A DNA stretch of 64,000 nucleotides from Bradyrhizobium sp. CB1015 (GTDB taxonomy: Bacteria; Pseudomonadota; Alphaproteobacteria; Rhizobiales; Xanthobacteraceae). The notes beneath the pieces are model-generated. The model had not been told where the DNA came from. It saw nothing but the letters and a program-made list of their open reading frames with translations, and made no database searches. Position 1 is the stretch's first letter; the number at the start of each line of letters is the position of its first letter. The stretch lies in assembly GCF_025200925.1 (NCBI RefSeq), contig NZ_CP104174.1, forward strand, positions 2,914,001 through 2,978,000, given 5' to 3'. This document shows, in pieces, positions 53,004 to 62,400 of the stretch. The position numbers were made by a program, and so were the translations under genes.

Positions 53004-54734
53004 ATGCACGAGCTCATTCGCGACATCACTCTCTCTATCCTGTTTGCCTGGATGCTGGGCCTGCTCGCCCATTTCTCCCGGCAACCGCTGATCCTGGCCT
53101 ACCTTATCGCCGGCTTCTGCATAGGTCCATTCGGCGCCGGCTGGGTCCATTCGCAGGAATCGATCAGCGTCATCTCCGAGCTTGGCCTGATCTTCATGCT
53201 GTTCATGATCGGGCTCGAGATCGACCTGAAGAAGATCGTGCGGGCAGGGCGGGTGATCCTGTTCGCGGCGGGCAGCCAGCTGCTCGGCGGCTGCCTGCTC
53301 GGGGTTGTGTTCTTCGTCGGCATCGGCCTGTCGCTCGGCGGCGGCCATTTCGATGCGGTCTATCTCTGCGTCGCCTGCGCGCTGTCGAGCACCGTCATCA
53401 TCGTCAAGGTGCTCTACGAGAAACGCGAGCTCGATACGCTGCCGGGCCGCATCACGCTCGGCGTGCTGGTGCTCCAGGACATCTTCGCCATCCTGTTCCT
53501 GGCGGTGCAGCCGAGTCTCGCCAATCTGCAGGTCAGCGTCATCCTGCTCTCGATCGGCCGCGTCGCGGTGCTGGTCGCCGCCGCGCTCTTGGTCAGCCGC
53601 TATGTGCTGCCGCGCCTGTTCCACCAGATCGCCCGGCGGCCCGAGCTGATTCTGCTCGGCGCGCTGGCCTGGTGCTTTCTCGTCGCCGAGACGGCCGAGC
53701 GGCTGTCGCTGTCGCGCGAGATGGGCGCGCTGATCGCCGGCGTCTCGCTCTCGACCTTCCCTTACGCGCTCGACGTGACCGCCAAGGTCACCACGCTGCG
53801 GGACTTCTTCATCACGCTGTTCTTCGTCGCGCTCGGCATGACCATTCCCGTGCCCGGCCTCTCGGTGATCGGCCTTGCCTTGATGATCGCGGCGTTCACG
53901 GTGGTGAGCCGCCTCGTCACGACCTTCACGCCGCTCTACCTGATGAAGCAGGGCCTGCGCGCCAGCCTGCTGCCGGCGCTCAACCTCGCGCAGATCTCCG
54001 AATTCTCGCTGGTGGTGATCCAGACCGGGGTCACCGACCACCACATCGCAGCCGAGACGGCGAATGCCGCCTCCTTCGCCTTCGTGGTGCTGGCGGTGCT
54101 CTCGACCTTCGTGATGACCCGCAGCGACGAGATCACCCGCTGGGCGATCGGCCCGTTGAAGCGGATCGGCCTGCGCGATCTCGACCACGGCAACGGCCAC
54201 GCCGAGGAGGACCACGAGGGCGGCCATGGCGAGGCCCGCCGCATCGTCATCCTCGGCTTTTTCCGTGCGGCGAGCGCGCTTCTAGCCGAGATCGAACGGC
54301 AGACGCCGGTGCTGCTCGAGCAGATCACCGTGGTCGATTTCAACCCCAATGTGTACAAGACCCTGCTTTCGCGCGGCTTGCACGTGATCTATGGCGACAT
54401 CAGCAATGTCGACACTCTGATCCACGCCGGCATCGGCAAGTCCGAGATGATCATCCTCAGCGTGCCGGATTCGCTGCTGAAGGGCGCCACCAACGAGAAG
54501 CTGGTCCGTCACGTCCGCGCGCTCAATCCGACCGCTCTGATCGTCGCCACGGCCGACCTGTTGGCCGACGTCGGCGCGCTCTACGAGGCCGGCGCCAGCT
54601 ACGTCACCGTGACCCGGCTCAGCGATGCACATGAGCTGTTTACCGTGATCGAAGCCGCCCAGGCCGGCCTGCTCGCGGACAAGCGCGCCGAGCTCGATCA
54701 GCGCCTCGGCGAGCGCCGAGAAGTGCTGCCCTGA
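53004..54734 (+). CDS. Monovalent cation:proton antiporter-2 (CPA2/KefB-type) with NAD-binding domain
   Basis: 576 residues. About 11-12 membrane helices carry CPA2 features (LILAYLIAGFCIGPFGAGWV, ISELGLIFMLFMIGLEIDLK, ALSSTVIIVKVLYEKRELDT, GVLVLQDIFAILFLA). A His/Glu-rich linker (GNGHAEEDHEGGHGEA) precedes a TrkA-N Rossmann domain from about residue 412 (RRIVILGFFRAASALLAEIE, VVDFNPNV, VIYGDISNVDTLI). K+ or Na+ efflux coupled to H+. Divergent from the DUF3124 gene with only 67 bp between starts. Confidence 0.92.
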   Translation: MHELIRDITLSILFAWMLGLLAHFSRQPLILAYLIAGFCIGPFGAGWVHSQESISVISELGLIFMLFMIGLEIDLKKIVRAGRVILFAAGSQLLGGCLLGVVFFVGIGLSLGGGHFDAVYLCVACALSSTVIIVKVLYEKRELDTLPGRITLGVLVLQDIFAILFLAVQPSLANLQVSVILLSIGRVAVLVAAALLVSRYVLPRLFHQIARRPELILLGALAWCFLVAETAERLSLSREMGALIAGVSLSTFPYALDVTAKVTTLRDFFITLFFVALGMTIPVPGLSVIGLALMIAAFTVVSRLVTTFTPLYLMKQGLRASLLPALNLAQISEFSLVVIQTGVTDHHIAAETANAASFAFVVLAVLSTFVMTRSDEITRWAIGPLKRIGLRDLDHGNGHAEEDHEGGHGEARRIVILGFFRAASALLAEIERQTPVLLEQITVVDFNPNVYKTLLSRGLHVIYGDISNVDTLIHAGIGKSEMIILSVPDSLLKGATNEKLVRHVRALNPTALIVATADLLADVGALYEAGASYVTVTRLSDAHELFTVIEAAQAGLLADKRAELDQRLGERREVLP

Positions 54735-54787
54735 CGGCGTCGGGCCGCCTTCCTTGCGGGCAATCTGCGCCTATATCGCTGGTATGC

Positions 54788-54880
54788 CCGGTGCAAGCCT
54801 GAAACCCACCGGCAGGCCCGCCCTCAGGCATATGTGGTTGCGCTGGGGAGACTAGCGCCCCGACCCAAGTCCGGCTAAGC
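54788..54880 (+). promoter_or_regulatory. Possible FMN-riboswitch-like leader of ribB
   Basis: The leader before ribB contains TGAAACCCACCGGCAGGCCC followed by GGGGAGACTAGCGCCCCGAC and AAGTCCGGCTAAG. These recall the RFN conserved boxes GAAAxxCCxxACCGGCxG, the GCCGAC segment and AGUCCGGAUG, in the correct order. Several consensus bases and the P1 stem are missing, and a plain hairpin CCGGTG/CACCGG is an alternative. Confidence 0.35.
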
Positions 54881-54910
54881 CTCCCGGCCATAACCGATAG
54901 AGATTGGGAA

Positions 54911-55987
54911 ATGCCCGATAGCATTCAGGAAGTCTTGCAGGCCTTTGCCCGGGGTGAGCTCGTGGTCGTCACCGACGACGAGGACCGCGAGGGCGAGGGC
55001 GATCTGATCGTCGCCGCCTCGCTCTGCACCGCCGAGAAGATGGCTTTCATCATCCGCCATACCTCCGGCATCGTCTGCGCGCCCGTGACGACCGAGGACG
55101 CGCGCCGGCTGCGGCTCGATCCGATGGTCGCCCACAACGATTCCGCGCACACCACCGCCTTCACGGTCTCGATCGACTACAAGCCCGACGGCGGCACCGG
55201 CATCTCCGCCGAGGAGCGCGCCTCGTGCTGCCGCGCGCTCGCCAATCCCAATGTCGGCGCCCACGACTTCGCCCGGCCCGGCCACATCTTCCCGCTGATC
55301 GCCAAGGACGGTGGCGTGCTGCTGCGCTCCGGCCATACCGAGGCCGCCGTCGACCTCTGCAAGCTTTCCGGCCTGCCGCCGGTCGGCGTCATCAGCGAGC
55401 TCATGAACGACGACGGCAGCGTGATGAAGGGCGAGCAGGTCGCGCAGTTCGCGGCCAGGCACAAGCTCAAGCATGTCACCATCGCGGACATGATCGCCTA
55501 CCGCCAGGCGCGCGAGAAGCTGATCGAGCGGGTCTCGACCTTCGTCACCGACAGCCCGATCGGTCCCTTGCAGGGCTACGCCTACCGCTCGCCGTTCGAT
55601 TCCATCGCCCACGTCGCCTTCGTCTACAACGGCGTCGGCGACGGCAAGAACGTGCTGACGCGCTTCCATAAGCCGAACATCGTCAAGGACACCTTCACCG
55701 GCCACAAGCGCATGGCCGCCGTGCTCGAGCATTTCAAGAAGGCCGGCCGTGGCGTGCTGGTTTACTTGCGCGACGGCGCGGCCGGCGTGCCGGTTTCGCC
55801 GCTGCCGGACGAGACATCGACGGAGGCCGACCGCAACCGTCAGTGGCGCGAGGTCGGCGTCGGTGCGCAGATCCTGCGCGACCTCGGCGTCACCTCGATC
55901 CGGCATCTCACCTCGTCGGTGCACGACTACAAGGGTCTGTCGGGCTTCGGTATCGAGATCGTCGCCAACGAGCAGCTCGAGAGCTGA
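54911..55987 (+). CDS. ribB: 3,4-dihydroxy-2-butanone-4-phosphate synthase with degenerate GTP cyclohydrolase II domain
   Basis: 358 residues; makes the four-carbon riboflavin precursor from ribulose-5-phosphate. The DHBP synthase half (1-205) is intact: VTDDEDREGEGDLIVAASLC, RHTSGIVCAPVT, FARPGHIFPLIAKDGGVLLR and GHTEAAVDLCKLSG. The second half keeps the GCHII length and GAQILRDLGVTSIRHLT, but no CxxxxxxxCxC zinc site is present (KDTFTGHKRMAAVLEHF stands there), so GTP cyclohydrolase activity is not expected. GATTGGGAA precedes the ATG. Confidence 0.93.
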   Translation: MPDSIQEVLQAFARGELVVVTDDEDREGEGDLIVAASLCTAEKMAFIIRHTSGIVCAPVTTEDARRLRLDPMVAHNDSAHTTAFTVSIDYKPDGGTGISAEERASCCRALANPNVGAHDFARPGHIFPLIAKDGGVLLRSGHTEAAVDLCKLSGLPPVGVISELMNDDGSVMKGEQVAQFAARHKLKHVTIADMIAYRQAREKLIERVSTFVTDSPIGPLQGYAYRSPFDSIAHVAFVYNGVGDGKNVLTRFHKPNIVKDTFTGHKRMAAVLEHFKKAGRGVLVYLRDGAAGVPVSPLPDETSTEADRNRQWREVGVGAQILRDLGVTSIRHLTSSVHDYKGLSGFGIEIVANEQLES

Positions 55988-56115
55988 CCAAGTCGTTTCC
56001 GGCGCACCGTTGTGCGAGCCGGAACGACCGAAATCAGGATGCAATTGAACTTGTTGCCGCGGCGCTTTAATTTGTCGGGCAATTATCGACGGAACCAGAC
56101 GCGAAAGGACGTTTC

Positions 56116-57330
56116 ATGAGCGTGCGCCCTCAGGCCAAGGACAAGCCGGCTGCGGCTTCTTTCCAGTGGGACGATCCGTTCCTGCTCGACGAGCAGCTCA
56201 CCGAAGACGAGCGCATGGTGCGCGACACTGCCCGTGCCTATGCCCAGGACAAGCTGCTGCCCCGCGTCTCCAAGGCCTATCTCGAGGAGAAGACCGATCG
56301 CGAGATCTTCAACGAAATGGGCGAGCTTGGCCTGATCGGCATCACGCTGCCCGAGGAATATGGCTGCGCCAATGCGAGCTACGTCGCCTATGGCCTCGTC
56401 GCGCGCGAGATCGAGCGGGTCGATTCCGGCTATCGCTCGATGAACTCGGTGCAGTCCTCGCTGGTGATGTACCCGATCTACGCCTATGGCGACGAGAACC
56501 AGCGCAAGAAGTACCTGCCCAAGCTCGCCAGCGGCGAGTGGGTCGGCTGCTTCGGCCTGACCGAGCCCGATGCCGGCTCCGATCCGGCCGGCATGAAGAC
56601 CCGCGCCGAGAAGGTGTCGGACGGCTATCGCCTCACCGGCAGCAAGATGTGGATCTCGAACGCGCCGATCGCCGACGTCTTCGTGGTCTGGGCCAAGTCG
56701 GCCGCCCATGACAACCAGATCCGCGGCTTCGTGCTGGAGAAGGGCATGAAGGGCCTGTCGGCCCCGAAGATCGGCGGCAAGCTCTCGCTTCGCGCCTCCA
56801 TCACCGGTGAGGTGGTGATGGACGGCGTCGTGATCCCGGAGGACGCCCTGCTGCCCAACGTCTCCGGGCTCAAAGGTCCGTTCGGCTGCCTCAACCGCGC
56901 CCGCTACGGCATCTCCTGGGGCGCGCTGGGCGCTGCCGAGGACTGCATGCATCGGGCCCGTCAATACACGCTCGATCGCAAGCAGTTCGGCAAGCCGCTC
57001 GCCGCGACCCAGCTGGTGCAGAAGAAGCTGGCGGACATGGAGACCGAGATCGCGCTGGGGCTTCAGGGCTCGCTCCGCGTCGGCCGCCTGATGGATGAGG
57101 GCAAGTTCGCGCCCGAGATGATCTCGATCATGAAGCGCAATAATTGCGGCAAGGCCCTCGACATCGCCCGCACCGCCCGCGACATGCACGGCGGCAACGG
57201 CATCTCGATCGAGTATCACGTGATGCGCCATGTCCATAACCTCGAGACGGTCAACACCTATGAGGGCACCCACGACGTCCACGCCCTGATCCTGGGCCGC
57301 GCGATCACGGGCATTCAGGCGTTTTTCTGA
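56116..57330 (+). CDS. gcdH: Glutaryl-CoA dehydrogenase (acyl-CoA dehydrogenase family)
   Basis: 404 residues. FAD-dependent oxidation and decarboxylation of glutaryl-CoA to crotonyl-CoA in lysine/tryptophan and aromatic degradation. [55 protein letters not shown] and the catalytic Glu383 in [20 protein letters not shown] agree with GcdH rather than other acyl-CoA dehydrogenases. AAAGGA lies upstream of the ATG. Confidence 0.93.
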   Translation: MSVRPQAKDKPAAASFQWDDPFLLDEQLTEDERMVRDTARAYAQDKLLPRVSKAYLEEKTDREIFNEMGELGLIGITLPEEYGCANASYVAYGLVAREIERVDSGYRSMNSVQSSLVMYPIYAYGDENQRKKYLPKLASGEWVGCFGLTEPDAGSDPAGMKTRAEKVSDGYRLTGSKMWISNAPIADVFVVWAKSAAHDNQIRGFVLEKGMKGLSAPKIGGKLSLRASITGEVVMDGVVIPEDALLPNVSGLKGPFGCLNRARYGISWGALGAAEDCMHRARQYTLDRKQFGKPLAATQLVQKKLADMETEIALGLQGSLRVGRLMDEGKFAPEMISIMKRNNCGKALDIARTARDMHGGNGISIEYHVMRHVHNLETVNTYEGTHDVHALILGRAITGIQAFF

Positions 57331-57340
57331 TTGGGTTCTC

Positions 57341-57441
57341 CGTCATTCCGGGGCGCCCGAAGGGCGAACTATGGTGCGCACTTGCGCACCAGAGAATCTC
57401 GAGATTCCGGGTGCGACGCTTCGCATCGCCCCGGAATGACG
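57341..57441. repeat. Palindromic repeat with CGTCATTCCGGGGCG ends
   Basis: CGTCATTCCGGGGCG (57341-57355) is exactly inverted at 57427-57441, with inner palindromes such as GGTGCGCACTTGCGCACC. It fills the gap between gcdH and the MBL gene and can end transcription of gcdH. Confidence 0.85.
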
Positions 57442-57462
57442 TCAAAGAACAAAGAAGAAGCC

Positions 57463-58380
57463 ATGTCCGACAACGACGACGTCCCGTTCAACCGCAACTT
57501 TCCGTTGAAGCCCGGCATCGTCGAGGAGGTCCGCCCCGGCGTGCGGCGCGTGCTCTGCAACAATCCGAGCCCGTTCACCTTCACGGGCACGGTCAGCTAC
57601 ATCGTCGGCAAGGGCAATGTCGCGATCATCGATCCCGGTCCGGATAATGCGGCGCATGCGGCGGCGCTGCTCGATGCGGTGCGCGGCGAGACGGTGACGC
57701 ACATCTTCGTCACCCACACTCATCGCGATCATTCGCCGAACACCGCGCGCATCAAGCAGGCGACAGCTGCGCCGGTCTATGCCGAAGGTCCGCACCGCGC
57801 CTCGCGCCCGCGGTTCGAGAGCGAGAAGCACAATCCGGAATCCGGCGCCGACCGCGATTTTGCCCCGGACGTCAGCCTCGCGCACGGCGACGTGGTGGAA
57901 GGCGACGGCTGGCGGCTCGAGGCCGTGGCGACGCCCGGCCACACCGCCAATCATCTGGCATTCGCCTGGCCCGAGCGGAAGTTCAATTTCGTCGGCGACC
58001 ACGTGATGGGCTGGTCGACCTCGATCGTGGCGCCGCCCGACGGCTCGATGATCGACTACATGGACTCGCTCGACCGGCTCGCGGCCCGCGAGGAGGACCT
58101 CTATTTCTCGGGCCACGGCCCCGAGATTCCCGAGGGCCAGCGCTTCGTGCGCTTCCTGATCCGTCACCGCAAGGCGCGCGAGGCCTCGATCCTGCACCGC
58201 CTCGCCAAGGGTGAGACCGATATCCCGACCATGGTCCGAGCGATCTATATCGGCATCGATCCGCGCCTGACGACGGCGGCCGGCTATTCCGTTCTGGCGC
58301 ATCTCGAAGACCTGGTCGCGCGCGGCGTGGTGGCGACGGATGGCGATCCCGTGATCGGCGGGACCTATCGGATGGCTTGA
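57463..58380 (+). CDS. MBL-fold metallo-hydrolase, LACTB2-like
   Basis: 305 residues. FVTHTHRDHSPNT is the Zn-binding HxHxDH motif; VATPGHTANHLAF and FVGDHVMGWSTSIVAPP give the other ligands, and FSGHGPEI follows. A C-terminal winged-helix (YSVLAHLEDLVARGVVATDG) is typical of the LACTB2 / beta-lactamase-like 2 group, some of which are ribonucleases. The start at 57463 is preceded by AGAAGAAG; an ATG at 57436 is in frame but inside the repeat. Confidence 0.9.
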   Translation: MSDNDDVPFNRNFPLKPGIVEEVRPGVRRVLCNNPSPFTFTGTVSYIVGKGNVAIIDPGPDNAAHAAALLDAVRGETVTHIFVTHTHRDHSPNTARIKQATAAPVYAEGPHRASRPRFESEKHNPESGADRDFAPDVSLAHGDVVEGDGWRLEAVATPGHTANHLAFAWPERKFNFVGDHVMGWSTSIVAPPDGSMIDYMDSLDRLAAREEDLYFSGHGPEIPEGQRFVRFLIRHRKAREASILHRLAKGETDIPTMVRAIYIGIDPRLTTAAGYSVLAHLEDLVARGVVATDGDPVIGGTYRMA

Positions 58381-58384
58381 GGTC

Positions 58385-58440
58385 GAGTGGTGAATAGCAA
58401 GTATCGAGTAATCTGTCCTTCCACTCGCTATTCGCTACTC
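58385..58440. repeat. Short inverted repeat between convergent genes
   Basis: GAGTGGTGAATAGCAAG (58385-58401) and CTCGCTATTCGCTACTC (58424-58440) pair with three mismatches, between the MBL gene and the convergent DUF1499 gene; a likely terminator. Confidence 0.65.
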
Positions 58441-58453
58441 CCTATCGGCCACC

Positions 58454-59308
58454 TCACTTCTTCACCGTCTTCGCCGGCGCCTTGGGCGGTGCGACCGGGG
58501 TCTTCTTCACCGGCTTGAGCGCGTCGGCATCGGCGGCGGTGTTGAGGTCGTCGATGAATTTCTTGACGCGTGCGGCGTTGCTGCCGAGGTCACGGTCGAA
58601 ATTGCGCGACGCAGAGCGGATGTCGACGCGGGAATCATCGCCATCCGGCACGACCCTGATCGAAACGTCCTCGCGGAAACCCATGATCGGCGTGCGTGCG
58701 ACCGCCTCGATGCGGCCGATGCGGCGCGGCGGCTGCGGTGTGCGCTCGTCGATCACGATCCATTTGCGTTTGTGGACGAGCTGAAGCGCGATCGCATAGG
58801 CGCGGTCCGCCGAGATCTCGAGCTCGACGGGCTCGATGTCGGGATAGAAATGGCGCTGCTGCTCCGCCGAATACAGACCGGCATAGACCGCGCTGTTGGT
58901 GCCCTCGCCGGTGCGCAGGCGCGCCAGCGCGTCGAAACGCGGCGGATCGATCGGGTCGGTGGTGATGTCGTAGATCGCCGGCAGCTTGCGATATTGAAGG
59001 GTCAGATAAGCGGGGTAGGCGAGGATCGCCCCGTCGATCAGGAAGGCGAGCAGAATGCGGGCCATGCCGCGCGAGCCGTTCTGCCAGATCGCGGCAAAGC
59101 CGGCGAGCCCGAACAGGATCGAGAGGCCTGATATCGCGAGCCCGCCGATGAACGTCGCAAGTGCCGGCTTCGGCTCCAGGAAGTCGAAACGGACGACGAT
59201 GATCGACACCAAAACCGCCACCACCGCGAACACGGCCAGATTGCGCGCCCAGCTCGCGAGGCTGGACATGGGCTCCGACTGGTAGGGAGCGGAAAACCTG
59301 CGGGCCAT
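58454..59308 (-). CDS. DUF1499 protein with N-terminal membrane helices
   Basis: 284 residues. Three hydrophobic helices (ARNLAVFAVVAVLVSIIVVR, LATFIGGLAISGLSILFGLA, AFLIDGAILAYPAYLTLQY) precede the DUF1499 domain (IYDITTDPIDPPRFDALARL, WIVIDERTPQPPRRIGRIEA, FREDVSIRVVPDGDDSRVDI, DLGSNAARVKKFIDDL). The tail is Lys/Pro/Ala-rich. An in-frame ATG at residue 14 (MSSLASWARN) is another start. Function of DUF1499 is unknown. Confidence 0.88.
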   Translation of the reverse strand: MARRFSAPYQSEPMSSLASWARNLAVFAVVAVLVSIIVVRFDFLEPKPALATFIGGLAISGLSILFGLAGFAAIWQNGSRGMARILLAFLIDGAILAYPAYLTLQYRKLPAIYDITTDPIDPPRFDALARLRTGEGTNSAVYAGLYSAEQQRHFYPDIEPVELEISADRAYAIALQLVHKRKWIVIDERTPQPPRRIGRIEAVARTPIMGFREDVSIRVVPDGDDSRVDIRSASRNFDRDLGSNAARVKKFIDDLNTAADADALKPVKKTPVAPPKAPAKTVKK

Positions 59309-59414
59309 CGGGTGAAGCTCTGCCGGATGTTGAGCGCGGTGCCGGCCGATTGGCGCGACGATGGGCCGTTGAGACCACGGCGCGGGGGCAAATTCAAGGG
59401 TCGATCACCCTCTT

Positions 59415-59580
59415 ACCCTCCCCTGGAGGGGGAGGGTCGATCGCGCGCAGCGCGAGCGGGGTGGGGTGATCTTTCCACACGGCAGTGTTGGTTGCGGGGA
59501 GACCTTCACCCCACCCCGTCTCACATTTCGCTGCGCTCCAATGTGAGCCGACCCTCCCCCTCCAGGGGAGGGTGGGCACC
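59415..59580. repeat. Palindromic repeat, inverse copy of 2097-2154 at its left end
   Basis: 59415-59472 is the exact inverse complement of 2097-2154 (58 bp without a difference). The unit ends with GACCCTCCCCCTCCAGGGGA near 59555, closing a long inverted repeat. It lies just after the acyl-CoA ligase stop. Confidence 0.85.
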
Positions 59581-59587
59581 AACGTCC

Positions 59588-61216
59588 CTACGCCGCCGCG
59601 TTCGGGAAGCGATAATCCTTGAACTGGTCGCGCAGCGCCGTCTTCAGGATCTTGCCGGTGGCCGTATGCGGAATGCCGTCGACGAAAGCGACGTCGTCGG
59701 GCATCCACCATTTGGCGATCTTGCCCTCCATGAACTTCAGGATGTCCTCGCGCGTGGCCTGCTGGCCCTGCTTGAGCTGCACGACCAGAAGCGGCCGCTC
59801 GTCCCATTTGGGGTGGAACACGCCGATCACGGCGGCTTCCGCCACGGCGGGGTGGCCGACCGCGAGGTTTTCGAGGTCGATCGAGGAGATCCACTCGCCG
59901 CCGGACTTGATCACGTCCTTGGAGCGGTCGGTGATCCGCATATAGCCGTCCTCGTCGATGGTCGAGACGTCGCCGGTGTCGAAGTAGCCGTCCGCGTCGA
60001 GGATGTTGGCGTCGAGGCGGTAATAGGCCTTGGCGACGGCGGGGCCGGAGACCTTGAGGCGGCCGAACGTCTTGCCGTCCCAGGGCAGCTCCTTGCCGGC
60101 ATCGTCGGTGATCTTCATCTGCACGCCGAACGGCGCATAGCCCTGCATCTGCAGCACGTCGAGCCTGGCATCGCCGGTCGCATTCTGGAACGGCGGCTTC
60201 AGCGCCGCGACGCTGCCGATCGGGCTCATCTCGGTCATGCCCCAGGCGTGGCGGACGTTCGAGCCCATGTCGAGGAAGGCCTTGATCATCGAGCGCGGCA
60301 TCGCCGAGCCGCCGCAGATCACCATCTTCAGATCCGGCAGCTTCAGATTGTTCGCGGCCATGTGCTGAAGCAGCATCAGCCACACCGTCGGCACGCCGGC
60401 GGTGTGCGTCACCTTCTCGGTCGAGAGCAGCTCGTAGACCGAGGCGCCGTCGAGCTTGGCGCCCGGCATCACCAGCTTGGTGCCCTGCGAGGGGGCGGAG
60501 AAGGCGATGCCCCAGCTGTTGGCATGGAACAGCGGAACGACCGGCAGCATTGTCTCGGACGCACTGGTGCCGAGCGCGTCGACGTTGTTGGCCATCAGCG
60601 CGTGCAGCACGTTGGAACGATGCGAATACAGCACACCCTTGGGGTCGCCCGTGGTGCCCGACGTGTAGCACATCGCGGCCGCCGTGTTCTCGTCAAAGTC
60701 CTTCCATTTGAACTTGCCGTCGGCCTGCGCAATCCAGTCCTCGTAGGCCACCGCATTCTTCAGAGTGGTCTCGGGCATGTGGGCCTTGTCGGTGAGCACG
60801 ACGTAGCGCTCCACGCTTGTCAGCTTGTCGGCGATCTTCTCCAGGACCGGAACGAAGGTGATGTCGGTCATCACGATGCGGTCCTGCGCATGGTTGATGA
60901 TCCAGGCGATCTGCTCGGGGAAAAGGCGGGGATTGACGGTATGGCAGATGGCGCCGATCCCCATGATGCCGTACCAAGCCTCGAGATGGCGCCAGGTGTT
61001 CCAGGCGATCGTTGCGACACGGTCGCCGAGCTTGATGCCGTCGTGTTCCAGCATCTGCGAGACCTTGAGCGCGCGCTTGTGGATCTCGGCGTAGGTGGTG
61101 CGATGGATCGGTCCCTCGACCGAGCGTGTAACCACCTCCTGCTTGCCATGAATCCTGGCGGCGTGTTCGATGATCCGGTGGCAGAGCAGGGGCCAATCTT
61201 GCATCAAACCAAGCAT
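59588..61216 (-). CDS. Acyl-CoA ligase (AlkK-like medium/long-chain fatty-acid-CoA ligase)
   Basis: 542 residues of the AMP-forming superfamily. The P-loop-like motif is [19 protein letters not shown], then [50 protein letters not shown] (A5-A7) and a C-terminal [16 protein letters not shown] with the catalytic Lys. It activates fatty acids to acyl-CoA for beta-oxidation. The start at 61216 has GGAGGAA upstream. The repeat at 59415-59580 lies behind it. Confidence 0.93.
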   Translation of the reverse strand: MLGLMQDWPLLCHRIIEHAARIHGKQEVVTRSVEGPIHRTTYAEIHKRALKVSQMLEHDGIKLGDRVATIAWNTWRHLEAWYGIMGIGAICHTVNPRLFPEQIAWIINHAQDRIVMTDITFVPVLEKIADKLTSVERYVVLTDKAHMPETTLKNAVAYEDWIAQADGKFKWKDFDENTAAAMCYTSGTTGDPKGVLYSHRSNVLHALMANNVDALGTSASETMLPVVPLFHANSWGIAFSAPSQGTKLVMPGAKLDGASVYELLSTEKVTHTAGVPTVWLMLLQHMAANNLKLPDLKMVICGGSAMPRSMIKAFLDMGSNVRHAWGMTEMSPIGSVAALKPPFQNATGDARLDVLQMQGYAPFGVQMKITDDAGKELPWDGKTFGRLKVSGPAVAKAYYRLDANILDADGYFDTGDVSTIDEDGYMRITDRSKDVIKSGGEWISSIDLENLAVGHPAVAEAAVIGVFHPKWDERPLLVVQLKQGQQATREDILKFMEGKIAKWWMPDDVAFVDGIPHTATGKILKTALRDQFKDYRFPNAAA

Positions 61217-61281
61217 TCCGACGTTCCTCCGAGAAGTCGCTGGGCGCATTGTCGCTCTCAGCGTTGGGCCAAAGAATTGAC

Positions 61282-62364
61282 ATGAGTTTTAGCCTGCCGG
61301 ACTTTCGCCGCAAATGGTCTTGTCGCGGCTATATGTCCGCTGGCGCGGCAATGGTTACCGTCGCGCTGGGGCTGGTGCTTGTGCCTGCGGAGAGGGCGGA
61401 GGCGCGGAAACATCCTGCGCCCCTCGATATCTTCGGCCTTGGTACACCACGGCCGCGCGCGGCCGCTCGTGCCGCCCGGATTCCACTGCCGAGACCGCGG
61501 CCCGCAGAGGCCCCCAAAGCGACCGATGAGGCTCCGCCCGAAGCGGAGGGTAAGCCGTCTGCCGACCAGCCGGCCGCCGACAAGCCTGGCGAGGCTGCGC
61601 CACCCCAGAAACAGGCCTCCGCCTGCCGCCTCGCGCTGACCGAGGACATTGCAATCGCGCCCTCGATCCCGGATATCCGCGGCCCCGGCGCCTGTGGCGG
61701 CGAGGATCTGGTGCGGCTGGAGGCCATCGTGCTGCCGGACAAGCGCAAGGTGACGGTCAAGCCGGCGGCGATCCTCCGCTGCACCATGGCGTCCGCGCTC
61801 GCCGATTGGCTGCGCAGGGACATCGTGCCCCTGGCCGCCAGCCTCGGCTCGCCCATCAGCGACCTCGATAATTTCGATTCCTTCGAGTGCCGCGGCCGCA
61901 ACCGCGTCGCTGGGGCGATGCTGTCCGAGCACGGCAAGGCCAATGCCATCGACATCCGCGCCATCAAGCTCGCCAATGGGCAGTCGATCGGCCTCACCGA
62001 CCGCACCACCTCGCGCGAGGTGCGCGAGCGCGTGCTGCATTCGGTCTGCGCACGCTTTTCCACCGTGCTTGGCCCGGGCTCGGACTGGTACCACGAGGAC
62101 CACATCCATCTCGATCTCGCCCAGCGGCGCAACGACTACCGGATCTGCCAGTGGAACGTCTGGGATCCGCTGCCTCAGGTTGCTCCGCTGCTGCCGGCGG
62201 AACGTCCGCAGGAGGCACCGCCGCGCGAGGTCGCGGCCAAACCCGAGGCAAAGGAGGGCGCCGACGACGGAGGGGCGGAGACACCTCCTGCGCCTGCGGA
62301 CAAGCCGGCGGCGGATGGCAGCAAAACCCGGTCGCACCAATCGGCAACAAAAAAGCGCCGGTGA
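61282..62364 (+). CDS. Extensin-family (D,D-peptidase-like) exported protein
   Basis: 360 residues. N-terminal membrane/signal region (SAGAAMVTVALGLVLVPAER), a Pro/Ala-rich linker to about 120, then the extensin-like C domain: IRGPGACGGEDLVRLEAIVL, AAILRCTMASALADWLRRDI, GAMLSEHGKANAIDIRAIKL and WYHEDHIHLDLAQRRNDYRI, with the metal-binding His/Asp pattern of M15-like peptidases acting on peptidoglycan. Its stop lies in the stem of the terminator. Confidence 0.9.
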   Translation: MSFSLPDFRRKWSCRGYMSAGAAMVTVALGLVLVPAERAEARKHPAPLDIFGLGTPRPRAAARAARIPLPRPRPAEAPKATDEAPPEAEGKPSADQPAADKPGEAAPPQKQASACRLALTEDIAIAPSIPDIRGPGACGGEDLVRLEAIVLPDKRKVTVKPAAILRCTMASALADWLRRDIVPLAASLGSPISDLDNFDSFECRGRNRVAGAMLSEHGKANAIDIRAIKLANGQSIGLTDRTTSREVRERVLHSVCARFSTVLGPGSDWYHEDHIHLDLAQRRNDYRICQWNVWDPLPQVAPLLPAERPQEAPPREVAAKPEAKEGADDGGAETPPAPADKPAADGSKTRSHQSATKKRR

Positions 62365-62377
62365 AACCGGCGCTTTT
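62351..62377. terminator. Bidirectional terminator, perfect 12-bp stem
   Basis: AAAAGCGCCGGT (62351-62362) and ACCGGCGCTTTT (62366-62377) pair around GAA with A and T runs on each side. It overlaps the stop of the extensin-like gene and is 23 bp from the convergent L,D-transpeptidase stop. Confidence 0.9.
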
Positions 62378-62400
62378 GAAAGCCCTCAGGCAATGCCTGC

